Below are positions 45,744 through 58,700 of a stretch of 64,000 bases of DNA, piece by piece. Positions within the stretch are counted from its first letter, which is position 1. Each line of letters begins with the position of its first letter. The notes below the pieces were generated by a model. The model was not told the DNA's origin. It saw nothing but the letters and a program-made list of their open reading frames with translations, and searched no databases. This DNA is from Trametes villosa (lineage: Eukaryota > Basidiomycota > Agaricomycetes > Polyporales > Polyporaceae): NCBI GenBank assembly GCA_002964805.2, contig PUDQ02000079.1, positions 186,001-250,000 on the forward strand, given 5' to 3'. The position numbers were made by a program, and so were the translations under genes.

Positions 45744-48700
45744 TTACGAGGGTACCTCGAAACCGACAACCGGACTCAGCCAACTCTCGAAATCCTCCTC
45801 CTTTGTAGGGTCCCCGGTAACCTTGAGTGCGCGCAGTAAGATGCGGTACGTCCCGTTCGGGATCGCGGTCCCGTTCGCAAACTGCGGGGACGGGAGGTTC
45901 AGAGTGTTGAATCCCGTTCCGTCCTGCGAAGACCTCTCGCCTTAACTAGACATCCTCAGGAACACGTACGCAGGCACTCACGTTCACGTCCGAGTTGCGC
46001 GGCTGGAAGTCGGCCTCGAAGAGCGAGCCGAGCGTGCGCACCTGCGCGAACGTACCCGACTTCGCCGCGTTCGGGAAGCTGAAGACCGAGCGCTCCGACA
46101 CGAGGCCCTCCTCACGCTTGTTCAGCGTCGTCTTGATCTTGATGTTCGGCTCGACGAGGTCGAAGAGCAACTTCGGCGTGCCGAACGCGAGGCGCATGAG
46201 CACGCTGGGGGTACTGTCCCCCACGAACGTGAAGTTCGTCGCGTTCGTGAGGAAGTTGCCCGCGCCGTCGGTGAGCACGGGCAGGTTCACGCCGAAGAAG
46301 ACGTCGGTGTCGTCGACGACTTGGACGTCCTTGAGCGCACCGGCCAGCCCGAGGTAGGTGACCTGGTAGCTCTCCTGCGCGTTCGCAATCTCGATGAACC
46401 CGGAGAAGACGGGGAAGGTTGTGGGGTCCAGTCCGGTCGGTGGGGTGATGTGCGCGGTGATTTCCTGGGTTTGGCCAGGGCGCACCGTGAACGAGGTCTC
46501 ACTGAACTTGACCGTCGCGGCCTTGGAGGAGAGAGGTACCGGCCCGTCCGCGGGGAAGATAGTGCCCTAAGATCGTGATCATGAGTACCGAAGCTACACC
46601 AGAGCAAGCCGTGCCAGGGAAAACGTACAGGCTGGAACGTGAGAGCAGTACCAGCAGGAATGTGGGTAAGCTTGAAGCTCTTCGCAGTCTTGCCGATGTT
46701 CTTCACAGTGAACTTCTGCCTGCGAGATGAGGTCGCATCAGCGCCAACTCCTACTGCAAGAGAAGCATACTGACGATGGCTTGAAGTGAGCAGTGTCATT
46801 AGTGATCAGCTCGCCAGGTGAGACGATAACGTCCGCGTGGATCGCCTTGAACGCGTCCACCAAACCCGCGCCCTGCTGCGTCACCGTCTGCAACGGATCC
46901 CCATCTGTATGACTAGACGGCACGCGCTGCGCGGTCGTCTCAAACAGGGTGCGCGCTGTCAACCCAACCTCAGGCGCGGTCCCCTTCACGCCGAACAGCA
47001 GGGCGGAGACCCCAGCCATAAACGGCGTCGCCATCGACGTCCCGGAGAGGACGGCGAACGTGCCCAGCGGAACAGGGAAGGTCGAGAGGATATTTCCTCC
47101 AGGGGCGGCGACCGCGGGCTTGAAGAAGAAGTCGTTCGTGGGGCCGTAGCTGGTGAAGCTCGAGATGAGACCGCCAGCGGCATCGGGGAATTCGAAGCTC
47201 GCGCCGGATTGGGGGAACGAGAGGCTGACGCTGGCACCCGAAGCGAACGTATTGACGAGCTAGCGCAAGATGTGTCACATGGATGAGCAAGCTGGCCTGA
47301 GAGAGCAAAGTTGCGAGACACTCACGAATGCGCCGTCTGCCGCCTGGATCAGAGTCGCATCGGTGAAGTTCCCGGTGTCGATCGCGTCGAAGCCACTCCC
47401 GTTACTATCAAGCATTCCCGTCAGAGTCGGGATCCCGTGTACAGAGGTTTGTTGACTTACTCGTAGATGAGGACAACCTGGCCTCCCTTAGCGGCGATGT
47501 TAGTCAGCTTCTGGACCTACACAGGAACATCATCGTCAGCCACAACACGTCGGATGAGTAAACCAGCGTACGAAAGTACAAGTGCCACGACGAGTGACGA
47601 CTACGAAGCCGGAAAGGTCGGGCGTGTCGTCGGGAAGCGCGTTGCAAGCATCGTCCACGACCGTGGTGTCGTTGCTCGTCGCGAAGACGGGCAACGTCCC
47701 GTTGATAGGCAGAGGGAATGTCGCGAAATACGTGATCGGGTCGTGCTGGACGCCGTGCACGGTCGCGTTCTGTAGGGGTATGACGGTGTTGTCCAAGCTG
47801 GCCACGGAGATAGCGTTGATGCCGTTTCCGGGACTGGACGTGAACCAGGAGCCCACGCTCCCATCGTTTCCTAGGTAGTAGGCTGAGAGAGATGCCGTTT
47901 GGGTCAAAGTAGCGCGACGTACCAGCAGCAATCGTGACTATCTTCCCGGTAGCCGCGATACGGCTTGATACCACAGCACTGGAGCTCTCAGTCCAGCCGT
48001 CGCTTCCGCCGAGCGACATGGTTAGGATATCATTGCCGTCGCTGACGCCCTTGAGGAGTGCCTCGATGATGACTGTGCATGTGGTGTGAGTATAACAGGT
48101 TGCAGAACGTTAGCATGGTACGCACTATCGTCGCCTACGTCACCAGTGCAGCCGAAGATGCGATACGCGTTGATAGAGGCCTTGGATGCAACCCCGCTGA
48201 TGTTGAATGGGTTGCCGGGGTTGGCCCCGATGATACCCTAACGCTTGTTAGCCACATAACCTTGCTCGATGTGGCCCGGAGAACATACTGCGACGTGCGT
48301 GCCGTGACCATTACATTGGTCGAGGGGAATGGGGTCGGGCTGGGGAGTGTTTGCCCCTAAATAGCACTGTCAGCTCGTGGAGACTACGACCTAGTAGCTC
48401 TTCCGGATATTCACCAGCTGTGGATGATAGGTGAGGACGTGCGACTCGGACGCTACGAGGGGATTAGGGCGTACTGAAGTTGTCTCCTACGAAGTCAAAG
48501 CCACCAATGACCTTGTTTCCGGGACCAAACGCGCCTCCGAGGAAGGGGTTCGTAAAGTCAATACCTAGACAACCTGGTCAACATAGTTCGCAAGCTGAAT
48601 GCAGAGTATCTCACCTGTGTCGATACTGCGAAAAGACGTGGTGATCAGTTCACCCAATCGGGCGGGGGACGTTCGCACACTCACATGCCGATCTTGATAC

Positions 48701-49494
48701 CCTCTCCGAAGATGCCCTGGGCGTGCAGCTTATCTACACCCTGATACCGAAGCAGTCTGTTAGGAAGGTCACGCGATGAGGCACGCCGGTCTTACCGTGA
48801 GTATGTGCGTCGACTCGGAATCGGGGGGAACCTGAGGGTCGTTCACACTAGTCACGATGTGCTTCGTGACGGGCCTGAGAAAACCTATGAGCTTTCGCAA
48901 GGTCGAACATGTATTTCTCCAACTCACTTAGGCCCCGGGATCAAGGTGACTGGGCGGATAGCCTTGACTCCGGGAATGTCTAGCACCTTCGCGACATCCT
49001 ATATAAAAACGCATAACTCGTCAGACTGTCCACAGCGAAGCATGTAAGACTTAGCGTGCCGTACATTCTCATCCTAAGCAGAGGACCTCGTGAGCAAGGG
49101 CACAACGTGTAGAAGATCTGGACTAGTGTCACCTGCAAGGTCACGACCGAGCCCAAGAAAAGCCCCGGGGAATTGAACTCTTTCTCAACGTTAAAGCCGA
49201 GCTCCCTCTTCCGCATGAAGTCGTAGAGCTGTTCGTGAGTCTGTGCGGGCGTGTTGATTCCGGTCAAGCCAAGGTAGTTTGCGACATATTGTCCCAACAA
49301 CTAACCGTACGCGAATCCAACGACCTCTTTCCGGGGATCTCGGCAGGTTCCGCGACTTCCACGATGAACTTGTTGGGAACGGTATTCTTGAAGCCTGTCG
49401 TCGTGCGCGGAACGCTCGACGGAGAGAACTTCGCGGCCAGAGCAGCACCTCCCAGAGCCAAAGAGACCAGCGCAGAAGTAGCCGTCCGCACCAT
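45744..49494 (-). CDS. Secreted subtilisin-like serine protease (S8), large form
   Basis: A many-exon gene with its start at 49494 and signal peptide MVRTATSALVSLALGGAALA. An inhibitor-I9-like propeptide follows (NKFIVEVAEPAEI, HEQLYDFMRKRELGFNVEKEF). The catalytic triad regions are intact: Asp in the segment before GIDFTNPFLGGAFGPGNKVI (about 48560-48480), His in GHGTHVA (about 48310), Ser in GTSMATPFMAGVSALLFG (about 47040-46990). A protease-associated-type insert occurs between His and Ser (QNATVHGVQHDPITYFATFPL). After the catalytic domain comes an Fn3-like region (HFKPSSVC/SQ, FPVFSGFIEIANAQESYQVTYLG), ending WLSPVVGFEVPS with TAA at 45744-45746. This layout is the fungal Vpr/C5a-peptidase-like type. 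Probably an extracellular nutrient or wall protease. Confidence 0.88.
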
Positions 49495-50346
49495 GCTGGG
49501 CAGTCAGACGACTCGGACGAGCACGTCTCGTCGCCCTGAGCGTTACCGCGGCTTTATACCTACACCTGTGAACCCGCATTGCCAGGGAAGCATATGGGCG
49601 TGTGAGCGACGGCGTATTTTCAGACGCGCATCCCCACGCAGCCGTGCTTCATGCTTCTGGGAGGAATTCTTTTGGGCCCGCCGTTTTCCCGCCCGCATTG
49701 AGCGACGTTCATCTGGGCGACGTTGGCTGGGCCCGGTTGCGGTGGTTGTTCAGTCGCCATATCGCGCGCATAAAGCGCCTGATTAGGACGTCGAGATAGC
49801 CCTGAAAGCCACAGTAGCGGTGAAGGCAACAATCATGGCTGATCAGGAGTAAGGTAAACGCGGTGCGGTGAGATGTCGGCAGGTGGCGAGCTCAGGTTGT
49901 CGGGGATTGCATCCATGCGCGGACAATTCCGGGTCTACTGCTCAGAAGCCAGAATTCCGAGAGATTGCACATCGCCCGTAAGAGCCTAAGTCCGCAACCA
50001 TGCTGTTACTGGGAGCTGAGTAGAGCCCGAATGATCGTGGTAAGAGTGGCATGGCACGGTCTGGCATGTGCGATGTCGTGGTGCGGAGACAAGGCGGCGT
50101 CAACCCCGTAAGCGCCGGAGCACGCGACAACTCGGACTCTCGCACCGAGCCGACGGATGGCAACTAGGTTGTTCAAAAGGCCTGTGTCAGAAGCATCCGC
50201 ACATAATATACACCCAAGAGTACGTAGCATGCCTACATCCCTCACATCGACCCAAAAAAACTCATTTCCCAAAGATACAGCATATACGTCGCCCCTCAGG
50301 CCTCAGGCTTGGTTAGCCCCAGGCCCGAGGACGCTGTCCAGTTCCT
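49495..50346. other. Intergenic region upstream of the subtilase
   Basis: A minus-strand TATAAAG at about 49553-49559 lies some 60 bases upstream of the subtilase ATG. The rest shows no gene. Confidence 0.45.
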
Positions 50347-51837
50347 TCATCGACGTCTGCTCACCGTCCCATTCGTAGCAGTTCCATTCGAGTTCAGCCC
50401 GGGGACAGCGACCATGCGCCCGGTGACTTCATGCGCGTTCAGCGCAGCCAGCGCCGAGTTGATGTCCTGCAGGTCGACAGCAGTCACATTCGGCTTGATG
50501 ACGCCCTGTAAACAATCGTCGGCCCTTTGTCAGCGAGCTGCGATACGTCCACTTCAAGCGTCGAAGCTGGTAAACTGCAAGGACCGATACGCACCTGGGC
50601 AAGCAAATCGAGCGAGGCGCGCAAGTCATCCGGCGACCCATAAACAGAGGCGGACACTGGAGAGCACATGTCAGCCCGGAAGGTACGAACGCTAAAGTGA
50701 AACGCAGGTAGGGCTCGTACCAGCGATGTTGGCCTCGATGAGATCCGCGGAGGCAAAGCTGAGGCTGTCTGCGCTGAACCCGACCTATGAGGAAAAGGTC
50801 AGCCGCCACGCGCGCAACGTGAGACTTGAGAAGCCTACGATGACAATCTTGCCAGCATTGGCTAGACCCGCCAGGCCCTCCGACACAATGAGCGCCACGG
50901 CGGCCTTGGAAAGCTCGAAGCCTACGAACCCCAAGTCGTCAGTTTCCCCCTCACACACCTCCCTTCAGACGGACGTACTCTGCACACTAGCAACAAAGTC
51001 GATGACCTTGTTCGCGTGGAACGTCCCGTTCGCCGTCACCGCCGTGAAGTCCTCCAGGTTGAACGCCTGCTCTGCGCCAAGGTCCAGCGCGAGCTGGCGC
51101 GCCTCCGGCCGGAAGTCGACCGCGAAAACGGTCGCGCCGAAGTGTTTCGCGAGCTGGACCGCCTGATGCCCGAGCCCGCCGACGCCGTAAATCACCACCC
51201 GGTCGCCCTCCGTGACCTGCGCGACGTTGTGGACGGCGTTGTATGCGGTGATCAGCGAGTCCGAGGCCAACGCTGCTACCTCGGGGGCCAGGCCGTCGGG
51301 CTAAAGAGGGCATCAACTCAGTATGGCTCCGATGAGAACAATGGGGGCGGCGTACCACGGGGATGAGCTGGGCCTCGTTGACGAGAACGAACTCGGCGTA
51401 ACCGCCGTTCAGGCCGGTACCAGTAGTGAAGTGGATCGGGTCCGGGTTCGTAGGGTCGAGCAGGTGAACCCCATAGAGCTGGGTCGTGCTGATGTTTTGC
51501 ACTCCCGAGCCGAGCCTGTGTTGATCAGAATCAGTAGCGAACGTCTGAACGGTGCGTGAGCTATGGCTTACTGAGCGGGCGTGCCCACAATCTCGTGACC
51601 GAGGATGTAGGTTCGGGGATCAGGGCGGGCGGCGGAGAGGTAGAACACGTCGGAGTGGCAGATACCGCACGCCGCCACCTTCAGCAGGACCTGCCCGTCT
51701 CCAGGTGTCGGCACGGGGAAGGCGGGGTCAAGAACTAGGTTGTTGTTGCCGGGCTGGTAGACAGCGGCGAGCATAGTATCCGCGATGGCGGCGGATACGA
51801 ACGCCAGGAGAGTGGCAAAGGCGGCGATGTTGAGCAT
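50347..51837 (-). CDS. Secreted zinc-type MDR (alcohol dehydrogenase-like) protein, copy 1
   Basis: The ATG at 51837 opens a signal peptide, MLNIAAFATLLAFVSAAIAD, directly before the MDR fold (MLAAVYQPGNNNLVLDPAFPVP). Catalytic-zinc motifs are kept: CGICHSD and LGHEIVGT. The four-Cys structural-zinc loop expected after GHE is missing. The Rossmann motif is YGVGGLGHQAVQLAKHFGATVFAVD. Several short introns lie at the same places as in the paralogue at 60931. The C-terminus is AHEVTGRMVAVPGLNSNGTA. The signal peptide makes secretion likely, which is odd for an NAD(P)H-dependent fold. Stop at 50347-50349. Substrate unknown. Confidence 0.85.
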
Positions 51838-53347
51838 TGTCGGCAACGTTTGGAGTGGAAGGCTGCTGTTGAGAGCTAAGCACCAGCGGGGAGCTATCTT
51901 TCGCAGATGAATGTCGCTGCCCTTTTATACTGCTGGGTCACTGGAGAAGTGACGCTGAACATCTATGTTGCGAGTCTCCGGTCTCCGACGAGGACTGCGT
52001 ACAGCGCTAGAGGTGCCACCCCGTGCTCTGTGACACACCGTCTATGGGCTGGAACCTGGTGCTTCAGGTAGGCTAGGCGCGACACATTGTTGGACGATAG
52101 TGGCCCTCCACGGGGCCCGCCGGGCATAGTCAGCATTCGAGTGCTTCAAGTCCGTACTCTAGGCGCTGAAGAGCCTGCGGACGCTCTCAGGCTCGCCGCC
52201 GACGCGAGCTCGAGTAAACCCGGACATAGCGCGTGGCTACCATCGCCCTCCCCTGGGCTTGTAGGCGAGAGCGGCAGCGCAGCTGTGGAGGTGAATAAGC
52301 AAAGAGCACTGAATCCGAAGACCGAAATAAAGCACTCCGGTACGTACAAGTATATGAACAGACGTAAGGGATCGCCGTGCCTGTTCTGATGTCGAGGCCC
52401 TGGTCCGGCCTGCGACCGAAGCCGAGCTACTCAAGATAATACATCAGATGAGAAGGCACATGGGGATGAGGAACAATGCATACCTACCTCCATGCGGCGC
52501 CGGAGCGCAGTACTCAGCGCTGAGGAACGGCGGGGTCTGTGAGGTACGTATGCGTTCGGCTAGGAGGTTGATTGCAAAGCTAGAACGGTGAGTCGTTTTA
52601 TATTGCGTGCGCGATCCATCGCAGAGCGTCGAAACTGGTGATGCCGACCGAGAATGTCGGGAAACGGTCCGGGAAATCTGACAGGAGTTTCACATCCGAT
52701 TTGTGTCATACTTCATGAAGGCGCTGCGACAGTTCAGGCCTTCAGGCCTCAGGGACGCGCTTATGAAAATCTCAAAAGCTAGCCTGAGGGTCTCATTCGC
52801 TGGTTCTGAAACTGACGCCAACTACACAAGTTGAAGGAGTGTGGCATAGAACTCACAGAAGGAGATACACGGAGCGTGGTCACCCTTGTATTGCACTGTG
52901 GATTGTCACGGTGCCACAAACTGGAAACGCGGATGCGGTGCAGGGCTGGCACTTATGTCAATCTAATGGATCGTGAGTGCATAACCCTCTGCTTCTAGAT
53001 GGATTAGACTCTGAATAAAGGGAACTTACCACTTGAAAGCTTGAAGCTTGAGTACGACTAGTAGCAGTACTTGATACGCAGCGGCGTCGGAATATAGGCG
53101 CCCGGTACACCGCGTCCTGGTCGATGGCTCCCCTTGGATCGGCGCAGAGTCAGATACCCGCCTCAAGAGGACCTTGGGCATGACGTCAAGTGACGAGTTC
53201 CCCCGATCGCAGACACCCTCGCCAGCAACGCAGCTGGGCCAATCTCGCCCAGCACAAATGCCGGCCGTAAGTAAGAACCTTCACTTACAACCCGCACAAG
53301 GCCGGCGACGCATATAAGGCGGACGCCCTACCCACCCCGGCCTCCCA
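51838..53347. promoter_or_regulatory. Upstream region of MDR copy 1 and of the cupin gene
   Basis: A minus-strand TATAAAA at about 51923-51929 lies some 90 bases upstream of the MDR start. From 52090 to 52430 the minus strand carries the MDR promoter repeat described separately. From about 52440 to 53340 I see nothing beyond the cupin gene's 5' flank. Confidence 0.55.
52090..52430 (-). repeat. MDR promoter repeat, copy 1 (inverted)
   Basis: Read on the minus strand it contains GCCTCGACATCAGA-CAGGCAC, TTGTACGTACC, GTATTCAGTGCTC-type, TTATTCACCTC and AGGGCGATGGTAGCCACGCG. The same order occurs at 60381-60620 and, at the window edge, 63938-64000. In each complete case it lies 250-600 bases upstream of an MDR start. 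Confidence 0.8.
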
Positions 53348-54162
53348 ATGCTCCGCCTCGCTCTCCCTCGCACCGCAACCGCCGTCCGCGCCATCCGCCC
53401 CCACTGCATCCCGCGCGTCAACATCACCAGTACCCGCAACTTCAGCGCGACAATGGCCAAGTTCAACCCGAACACCGAGCCCCCGAAGGGCTTCGCGATC
53501 TTCAAGAACCTCGAGGGCGTCGCGGGCGAGAGCGACAAGTTCCGGAGGGTGCTCTGGACGGGCACGCACAGCCAGGTGCGTGCATGCGCAGAAACCTAGC
53601 CAGAGACAATTCGTAACTCAATGCGCGTCGTAGCTCGTCATCATGACTGTCCCTGTCGACGGAGAGATCGGCGAAGTGCGTTAGCGTTTAGTATGGTCAC
53701 TATATGCGCTAACTGTGAGGAAAGGAAACGCATACCGTCGACCAGCACCTCCTGTTCCTGTCTGGGAATGGACAGGCCATCGAAGGCGGGACCAAGGTAG
53801 TGTTGCACTCGGCCTTGTTATGCAGGAGCGTGATCTGACCACGACACAGAAAACTGACATTCATCCTGGTGATCTTGTAATTGTACCTGCTGGGACGCTA
53901 CACAACGTCAGTGATTAATGTCTGTCTCAAGATGCTGTACTCACCAGCTTCGCAGTTCAAGAACACCGGCCCAACCCCCTGGATCGTTGCCACTGTCAGT
54001 TAACATTTGTGCTTTCTACGTACTGTCACTGACAGGCGCGCTCGTCAGGTATATGCGCCCGCGGAGCATAAAGCTGACACCGTTCACGATACGCTCGAGC
54101 AAGGCGAGAAGCTGGAAGACGAGGGGAAGGATGAGCCGCCCTCGTGGGCAAAGGAGAAGTAG
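53348..54162 (+). CDS. Small cupin-domain protein, probably mitochondrial
   Basis: The ATG at 53348 opens an Arg-rich, Ser-poor presequence (MLRLALPRTATAVRAIRPHC, RNFSATMAKF), typical of a mitochondrial targeting peptide; an internal ATG in SATMAKF could give a cytosolic form. After several short introns the protein carries a cupin core: VIMTVPVDGEIGEETHTVDQHLLFLSGNG and HPGDLVIVPAGTLHNF. The first histidine-containing motif is E-T-H-T-V-D-Q, and the second His lies in GTLHN. The C-terminus is basic and acidic mixed (DEGKDEPPSWAKEK). Many bacterial and fungal homologues of this size are single-domain cupins of unknown substrate. Confidence 0.8.
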
Positions 54163-54364
54163 ATGATACTTCCGCCGAGGGCCTGTCACGCATGGACGCA
54201 GACTGTACAATAGCGAGACAACTGTATGATACTGCATCACAATCCCTGCATAGCCAGTTTAGAGGAGGCCACGGAAAATCACGCGAGAAACGCACCCTAG
54301 TATACATCCCAAGGCACCCAAGGAACGACAGAGCGAATAAATACTACAAGGACGACACCAGCTT

Positions 54365-55261
54365 TTATACGTTGTGGTAGCTGCGACGCTGAGGTTGCGA
54401 CGTTCGGGGCTGGCCCTTCACTTCGACCCCGCCATCCTCGAGCGTCTTCACCAAGTGGTGCTCGTCGTGTAGACGCTGGATGTCGTCAGACCCGCCAACG
54501 GGATTACCCTGCGCGAGACCAATTCAATCAGGATAGTTTAGGAGGGTGAAACTGCCGATACCCACCTGAAGGAGGATGTTCGGGACAGTTGACCGCCCGG
54601 TCAAACGCGCCAAGATCGTCTGGATCTGCGGGCCGTCCGAGCGCACGTTGATTTCTACGACCTTCGGGGCAGGAACAAGCGTGTACTCGGCCAAGAGCGC
54701 CTTGGCCCGAATAGAGTACCTGGGGCGCGGGGGTGAGCACCCGCACGAGGAGCCCAGCGACGACGCGCAGACTCACGGGCAATACGTCTTGCTGAACACG
54801 AACAGCGGATACTGCTCACGCACGCGCTTCGTGTGCGCCGCCCAGTCGTAGTCCCCGTCCGGCGCATACACGCGCAGATCGACCGGCTCGCTCCCGTCGA
54901 CCGCGACGCTCCCCAAGCCCTCAACACGGATCGTGCCCGTGTCCTCATCAAGGCGGCGCTCGGGGTGCGCGACGAGGAAGTGCAGGAGCGCGTCGATCTC
55001 GCGCACGTCCGCGAGCGCGCCCTCGCCGGCCATCTGCGGCTTCGCCTGCGCGACGCGGCCCGCGCGCGACGAGCTCGGCGCGAACCCGAAGCCGATGTCC
55101 TTGAGCGCGGGCGAGAGCGAGAGGAAGGCGGGGGTGCCGTACAGCCAGACGTAGAGCGCGCCGGCGAGGGCGAAGAGGACGAGGGGAAGGAACGTGCGGC
55201 GCCGGCGGTACGGGGAGCCTGCCCACGGCCGGGCGGAGGAGGAGTGGTACTTGCCCGACAT
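54365..55261 (-). CDS. Membrane-anchored CPYS glutaredoxin of the secretory pathway (Grx6/Grx7 type)
   Basis: The start at 55261 gives MSGKYHSSSARPWAGSPYRRRRTF followed by a single hydrophobic helix LPLVLFALAGALYVWLYGTP, a type II anchor. A linker of about 70 residues precedes the thioredoxin fold: YPLFVFSKTYCPYSIRAKALLAEY. The active site is CPYS, a monothiol variant found in yeast Grx7. TVPNILL (cis-Pro loop) and GGSDDIQRLHDEHHL (glutathione-binding GG motif) are present. The intron splits the Pro codon of CPYS. Grx6/7 act in ER/Golgi glutathione redox control; the same role here is inference. It converges on the cupin gene. Confidence 0.9.
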
Positions 55262-55765
55262 GAGCGTGATTCGGGCGTGCTTCCGAAGCTGCAGCTTCGC
55301 TCTCGAGGGCTGGTTTTATCGCGCTGCGGATGGCCTGGTCGTGGTTGGGGAGAGAAGGAGGTGGTGGCAGGAGCCTGAGCGCGTCGGGGGCGCGGCGTCG
55401 TCGTGCCCGTGGGACTTAAGTAACGCGAGACGGGCGAGCGCTGCGGCGCGGGGCAGCGAGTGTCAATCTGGGGCTGGCAGATGGCGCGTGAGCAGGCGCG
55501 AGGCGGTGTGCTCCTCCCAGTCGGCCATCCGTGTGAGATGCCATTGGGCAGATGCAGGCAGATGACCGCAGGCGGCGTTGGCGTCGTTGGTGAAATTCAG
55601 GACGAAACCTCCGGCGCAGGCGCTTCGCCGTTGCCCGCGCTCCCCGCCAGCGGCGGAGCGCTCGTCGCCTTGGCGGCTGTGCTTCGGACCGTGGACGCGT
55701 AGGACGAGCTTGTCGTCTTGCTCGGTGACCGCATACCCACACCTGGCTTCTCCTTCAGGCTGCTC
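55262..55765. promoter_or_regulatory. Shared upstream region, glutaredoxin / COG2
   Basis: A 504-base interval between divergent ATGs. No other gene is seen. Confidence 0.45.
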
Positions 55766-58700
55766 ATGGCGACCGTCAGAAGTCCCGATGCCAGCTCTCG
55801 CGACCCCTACGAACTCGACCGCCTCGCCGAGGAGCTAGTCGCGCGCGAGGCACACCACAAGCCCGCCCCGCTCACCGGCGACGACGAGCTCTCGGCGGAG
55901 GGTCGCGCCCTCCCCCTCTATGTGCCGCTCTCGCACACCGACCCCTACCTATCCGCGCCGACGTTCGATGTGGAGCAATTCCTTCTCGCGCGCGCATACA
56001 CGTCGCTCCCGGACCTGCGCGCCGAGCTCCGGGACTACCTCGCCGCGCTCAAGGAGGAGCTCGTGAAGCTCATCAACGACGACTATGAGGCATTCATCAG
56101 TCTTAGCACCGACCTCCGCGGGGAGGGTGCGCGTCTGGAGAGCTTGCAGCGGCCGCTGGGTGATCTGAAGGCGCGCGTCCTGGTGCGTTTCATTGGCCTT
56201 GTGATTCCTTGTGCCTGTACGGACTGTCGCGTTATTGTATACAGGAGTCAAGACAAACCCTTCAGGAGATTCAGGACGAGACAAAGCAGAAACTTGATCG
56301 ACGCGCCGCTATCCGCGAGGAGAAGGCCTTCCTGCATTCGCTCCTCAAGATATCTGAGTCTATAACGCGCCTGGAGTCACTACTACTCATCTCCTCACCC
56401 GGTGATGAGGACAAGGAGCCGTCCAGTATTGTCGGCATGCCGCTGGCGTCCCGGACAGACACGGATGGAGATGACCGGTGAGCACAATCACTCCCTCGCC
56501 GTCACACTCTCTTCGTCTCCCAAAAAGTTGCGGTGTACGTGCAACCAGCTCTGTTTTACTACCCTTCCTAGCGCGCGCCCGTGGGACAACGGCTCTGTAC
56601 GTCCATTGTGCCGTGTCTGATTCTACAGAAATCCACATACACAACAGGCTTGCACGAGTCTGTTTCAGACGTGTCGGAATAGGAGTAGCGCGGCCGCGGC
56701 TCCAACACAGCGGGCACCCTTGAATATGTGACCGGACGAAATGCGTCTCATAGTGGAACGGAGAGTTCAACTACGTGCCAAATCAAGGCCTATTACGCGG
56801 CTATGTGCTCAAACGGACCGCGTGCCGTTCACCAGGTTTTCTATGAAACGACTTTTGTCCGGTCCAATACTTGAGGATGCCCGTTGTGCAAGGTACTTAT
56901 ACGGCGTGCGCCCGTTCCCCCATCACACAGTGAAGTTGCAAGTCAGACTTCGGTATCTGAAAGATACCGTGGATGGGACATGCGTTGGGTTCGCTGAGCT
57001 TGGTGCAATATCCCGATTAACTACGGCGTATAACGAGAGCACCGCTCGCGGCTTTCCGCCCACTACCCCTCCACTGGGGATTGGATTCACCTGTCTTACC
57101 GCGAGCAATTTGTGTGACAGAAACCCAGCAACTGCGGCCGCTTCTATGTCTGCAGACGTCTGACCCATGTCACAATCACAGGTCTCGAGGAAACCGTGCC
57201 AAACACATAGCTCGGGTCGCGGCGGAGTACACACAGCTATTGTACCATGTGTCGCGCGCGAACACGGAGCCTTGCGCCTTCATCGACGAGTCGCAATGGG
57301 TTTGTGAGCTGTCCCTTTCCATGCGAATGCTCCTGTGCGCTAACCGGTCTCACACAGCGCATCGACCGCATCAAGTCGACGCTATCGTCCGACCTCGATC
57401 ATCTGTTTGCCGCTACACTTGGTACCCTCATTGGCGGTAAAGAGCACGGCGGACGGCCCAGCAAAGTCAGCGAGATCGAGAAGTCGAAGCTGTATGCGGA
57501 TGTCACCGAGTGTTTGCGCACCTACGATGTCCTCGGGCTTTGGCGCGACGCGGAGGACGTCATCCGACGCGAGGTGTTGCGTGACTTTGTCAAGAAGGTA
57601 TATTGCTAGACCTTGCTCCCCTTCATGCATGCTCACAGTTGTGCGTAGACGTTATACCCAGGAGCCCTTTCAGCACCTCGCTCCCCCATCGTCCCTCATA
57701 CCCCTTTCCCTACTTCTGGACGTGCCTCCTCACCCGCGCCTCCACAAACAGCATCACTTCCCCCTCGCACCCCTTACACGCCCTTCACCGCCTTCGCGTC
57801 CAAGCAAAACCCGTTCGAGTTTACTCTGCGCGCTGACGCACATTCGTCGACCTCCCTCTCATCCGCGGCCATTCTCGATGAGACGGACGACCCACTTGCG
57901 GCACTATACAACGCGATCCTGCGCTTTGTTGACCGCGATGTTCGGCGGATCATGGAGATCGCCGAGGCCGTGTGCGTGAAGTCCGGCTCACGCACGCGGC
58001 GTGGCGCGGACAGCGACGAGCAGCAGCCCGGGTTCGAAATCATGGGGAACGTCGTGTGGGCAGAAGTCGGCCGCGCGCTCATGGACGAGCTTGGGACCGT
58101 GATCTTCTCCGCCGGGCGGCCGGACGAGTTCCGCAAGGTACGCGCATACCCTGTTGCCGAACTGGCATCCTGACTGACGCGGATCTTAGCATCATGAGAC
58201 GACGCAGGCGTTCATCCGCGCGCTCGAGTTCCTTGCGCCGTCTGTCGAGTCCATCGAGGCGATGCGGAAGCACATCGTCTTCACGTCCTTTGAGCGGCGC
58301 TGGCAGCTTCCTGTGTACTTCCAACTACGGTGGAAGGAGATCGTAGCCAAGCTCGAAGACACGTTGGCGACCGCGAAGCTGGAGCGCACTGCGACCAAAG
58401 GTGCGGACGCCTTCTCTGCGCTTTATGATCGTTCAGCAGCCGTGCTGATGCTGTGGCGTAGCGCTAGCGCCATTCGTGACTGTTCAGGCGGCTGCAGCCT
58501 TTGAAGCGGTGCGGGCATGCTGGAGCGCGGAGGTATTCATCCCGCAGCTAAGTGCGCGATTCTGGCGGTTCACACTGCAGGCAGGTGCATTGCGCGCGCT
58601 TGGGCCACACATATTGAGCACAGATCTAGATCATCAGCAGGTACCGGACATGGCTCGACAAGAGCTTACCCCCGCTGGAACCCCCTCCCAAAGTCGCAGC

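Noticed and set aside
56483..57179. CACAATCAC at both ends of the long COG2 intron as a target-site duplication
   Set aside because: Removing the insert would leave an intron of only 16 bases, and no inverted repeats lie inside the copies. Kept only as a note within the intron finding.
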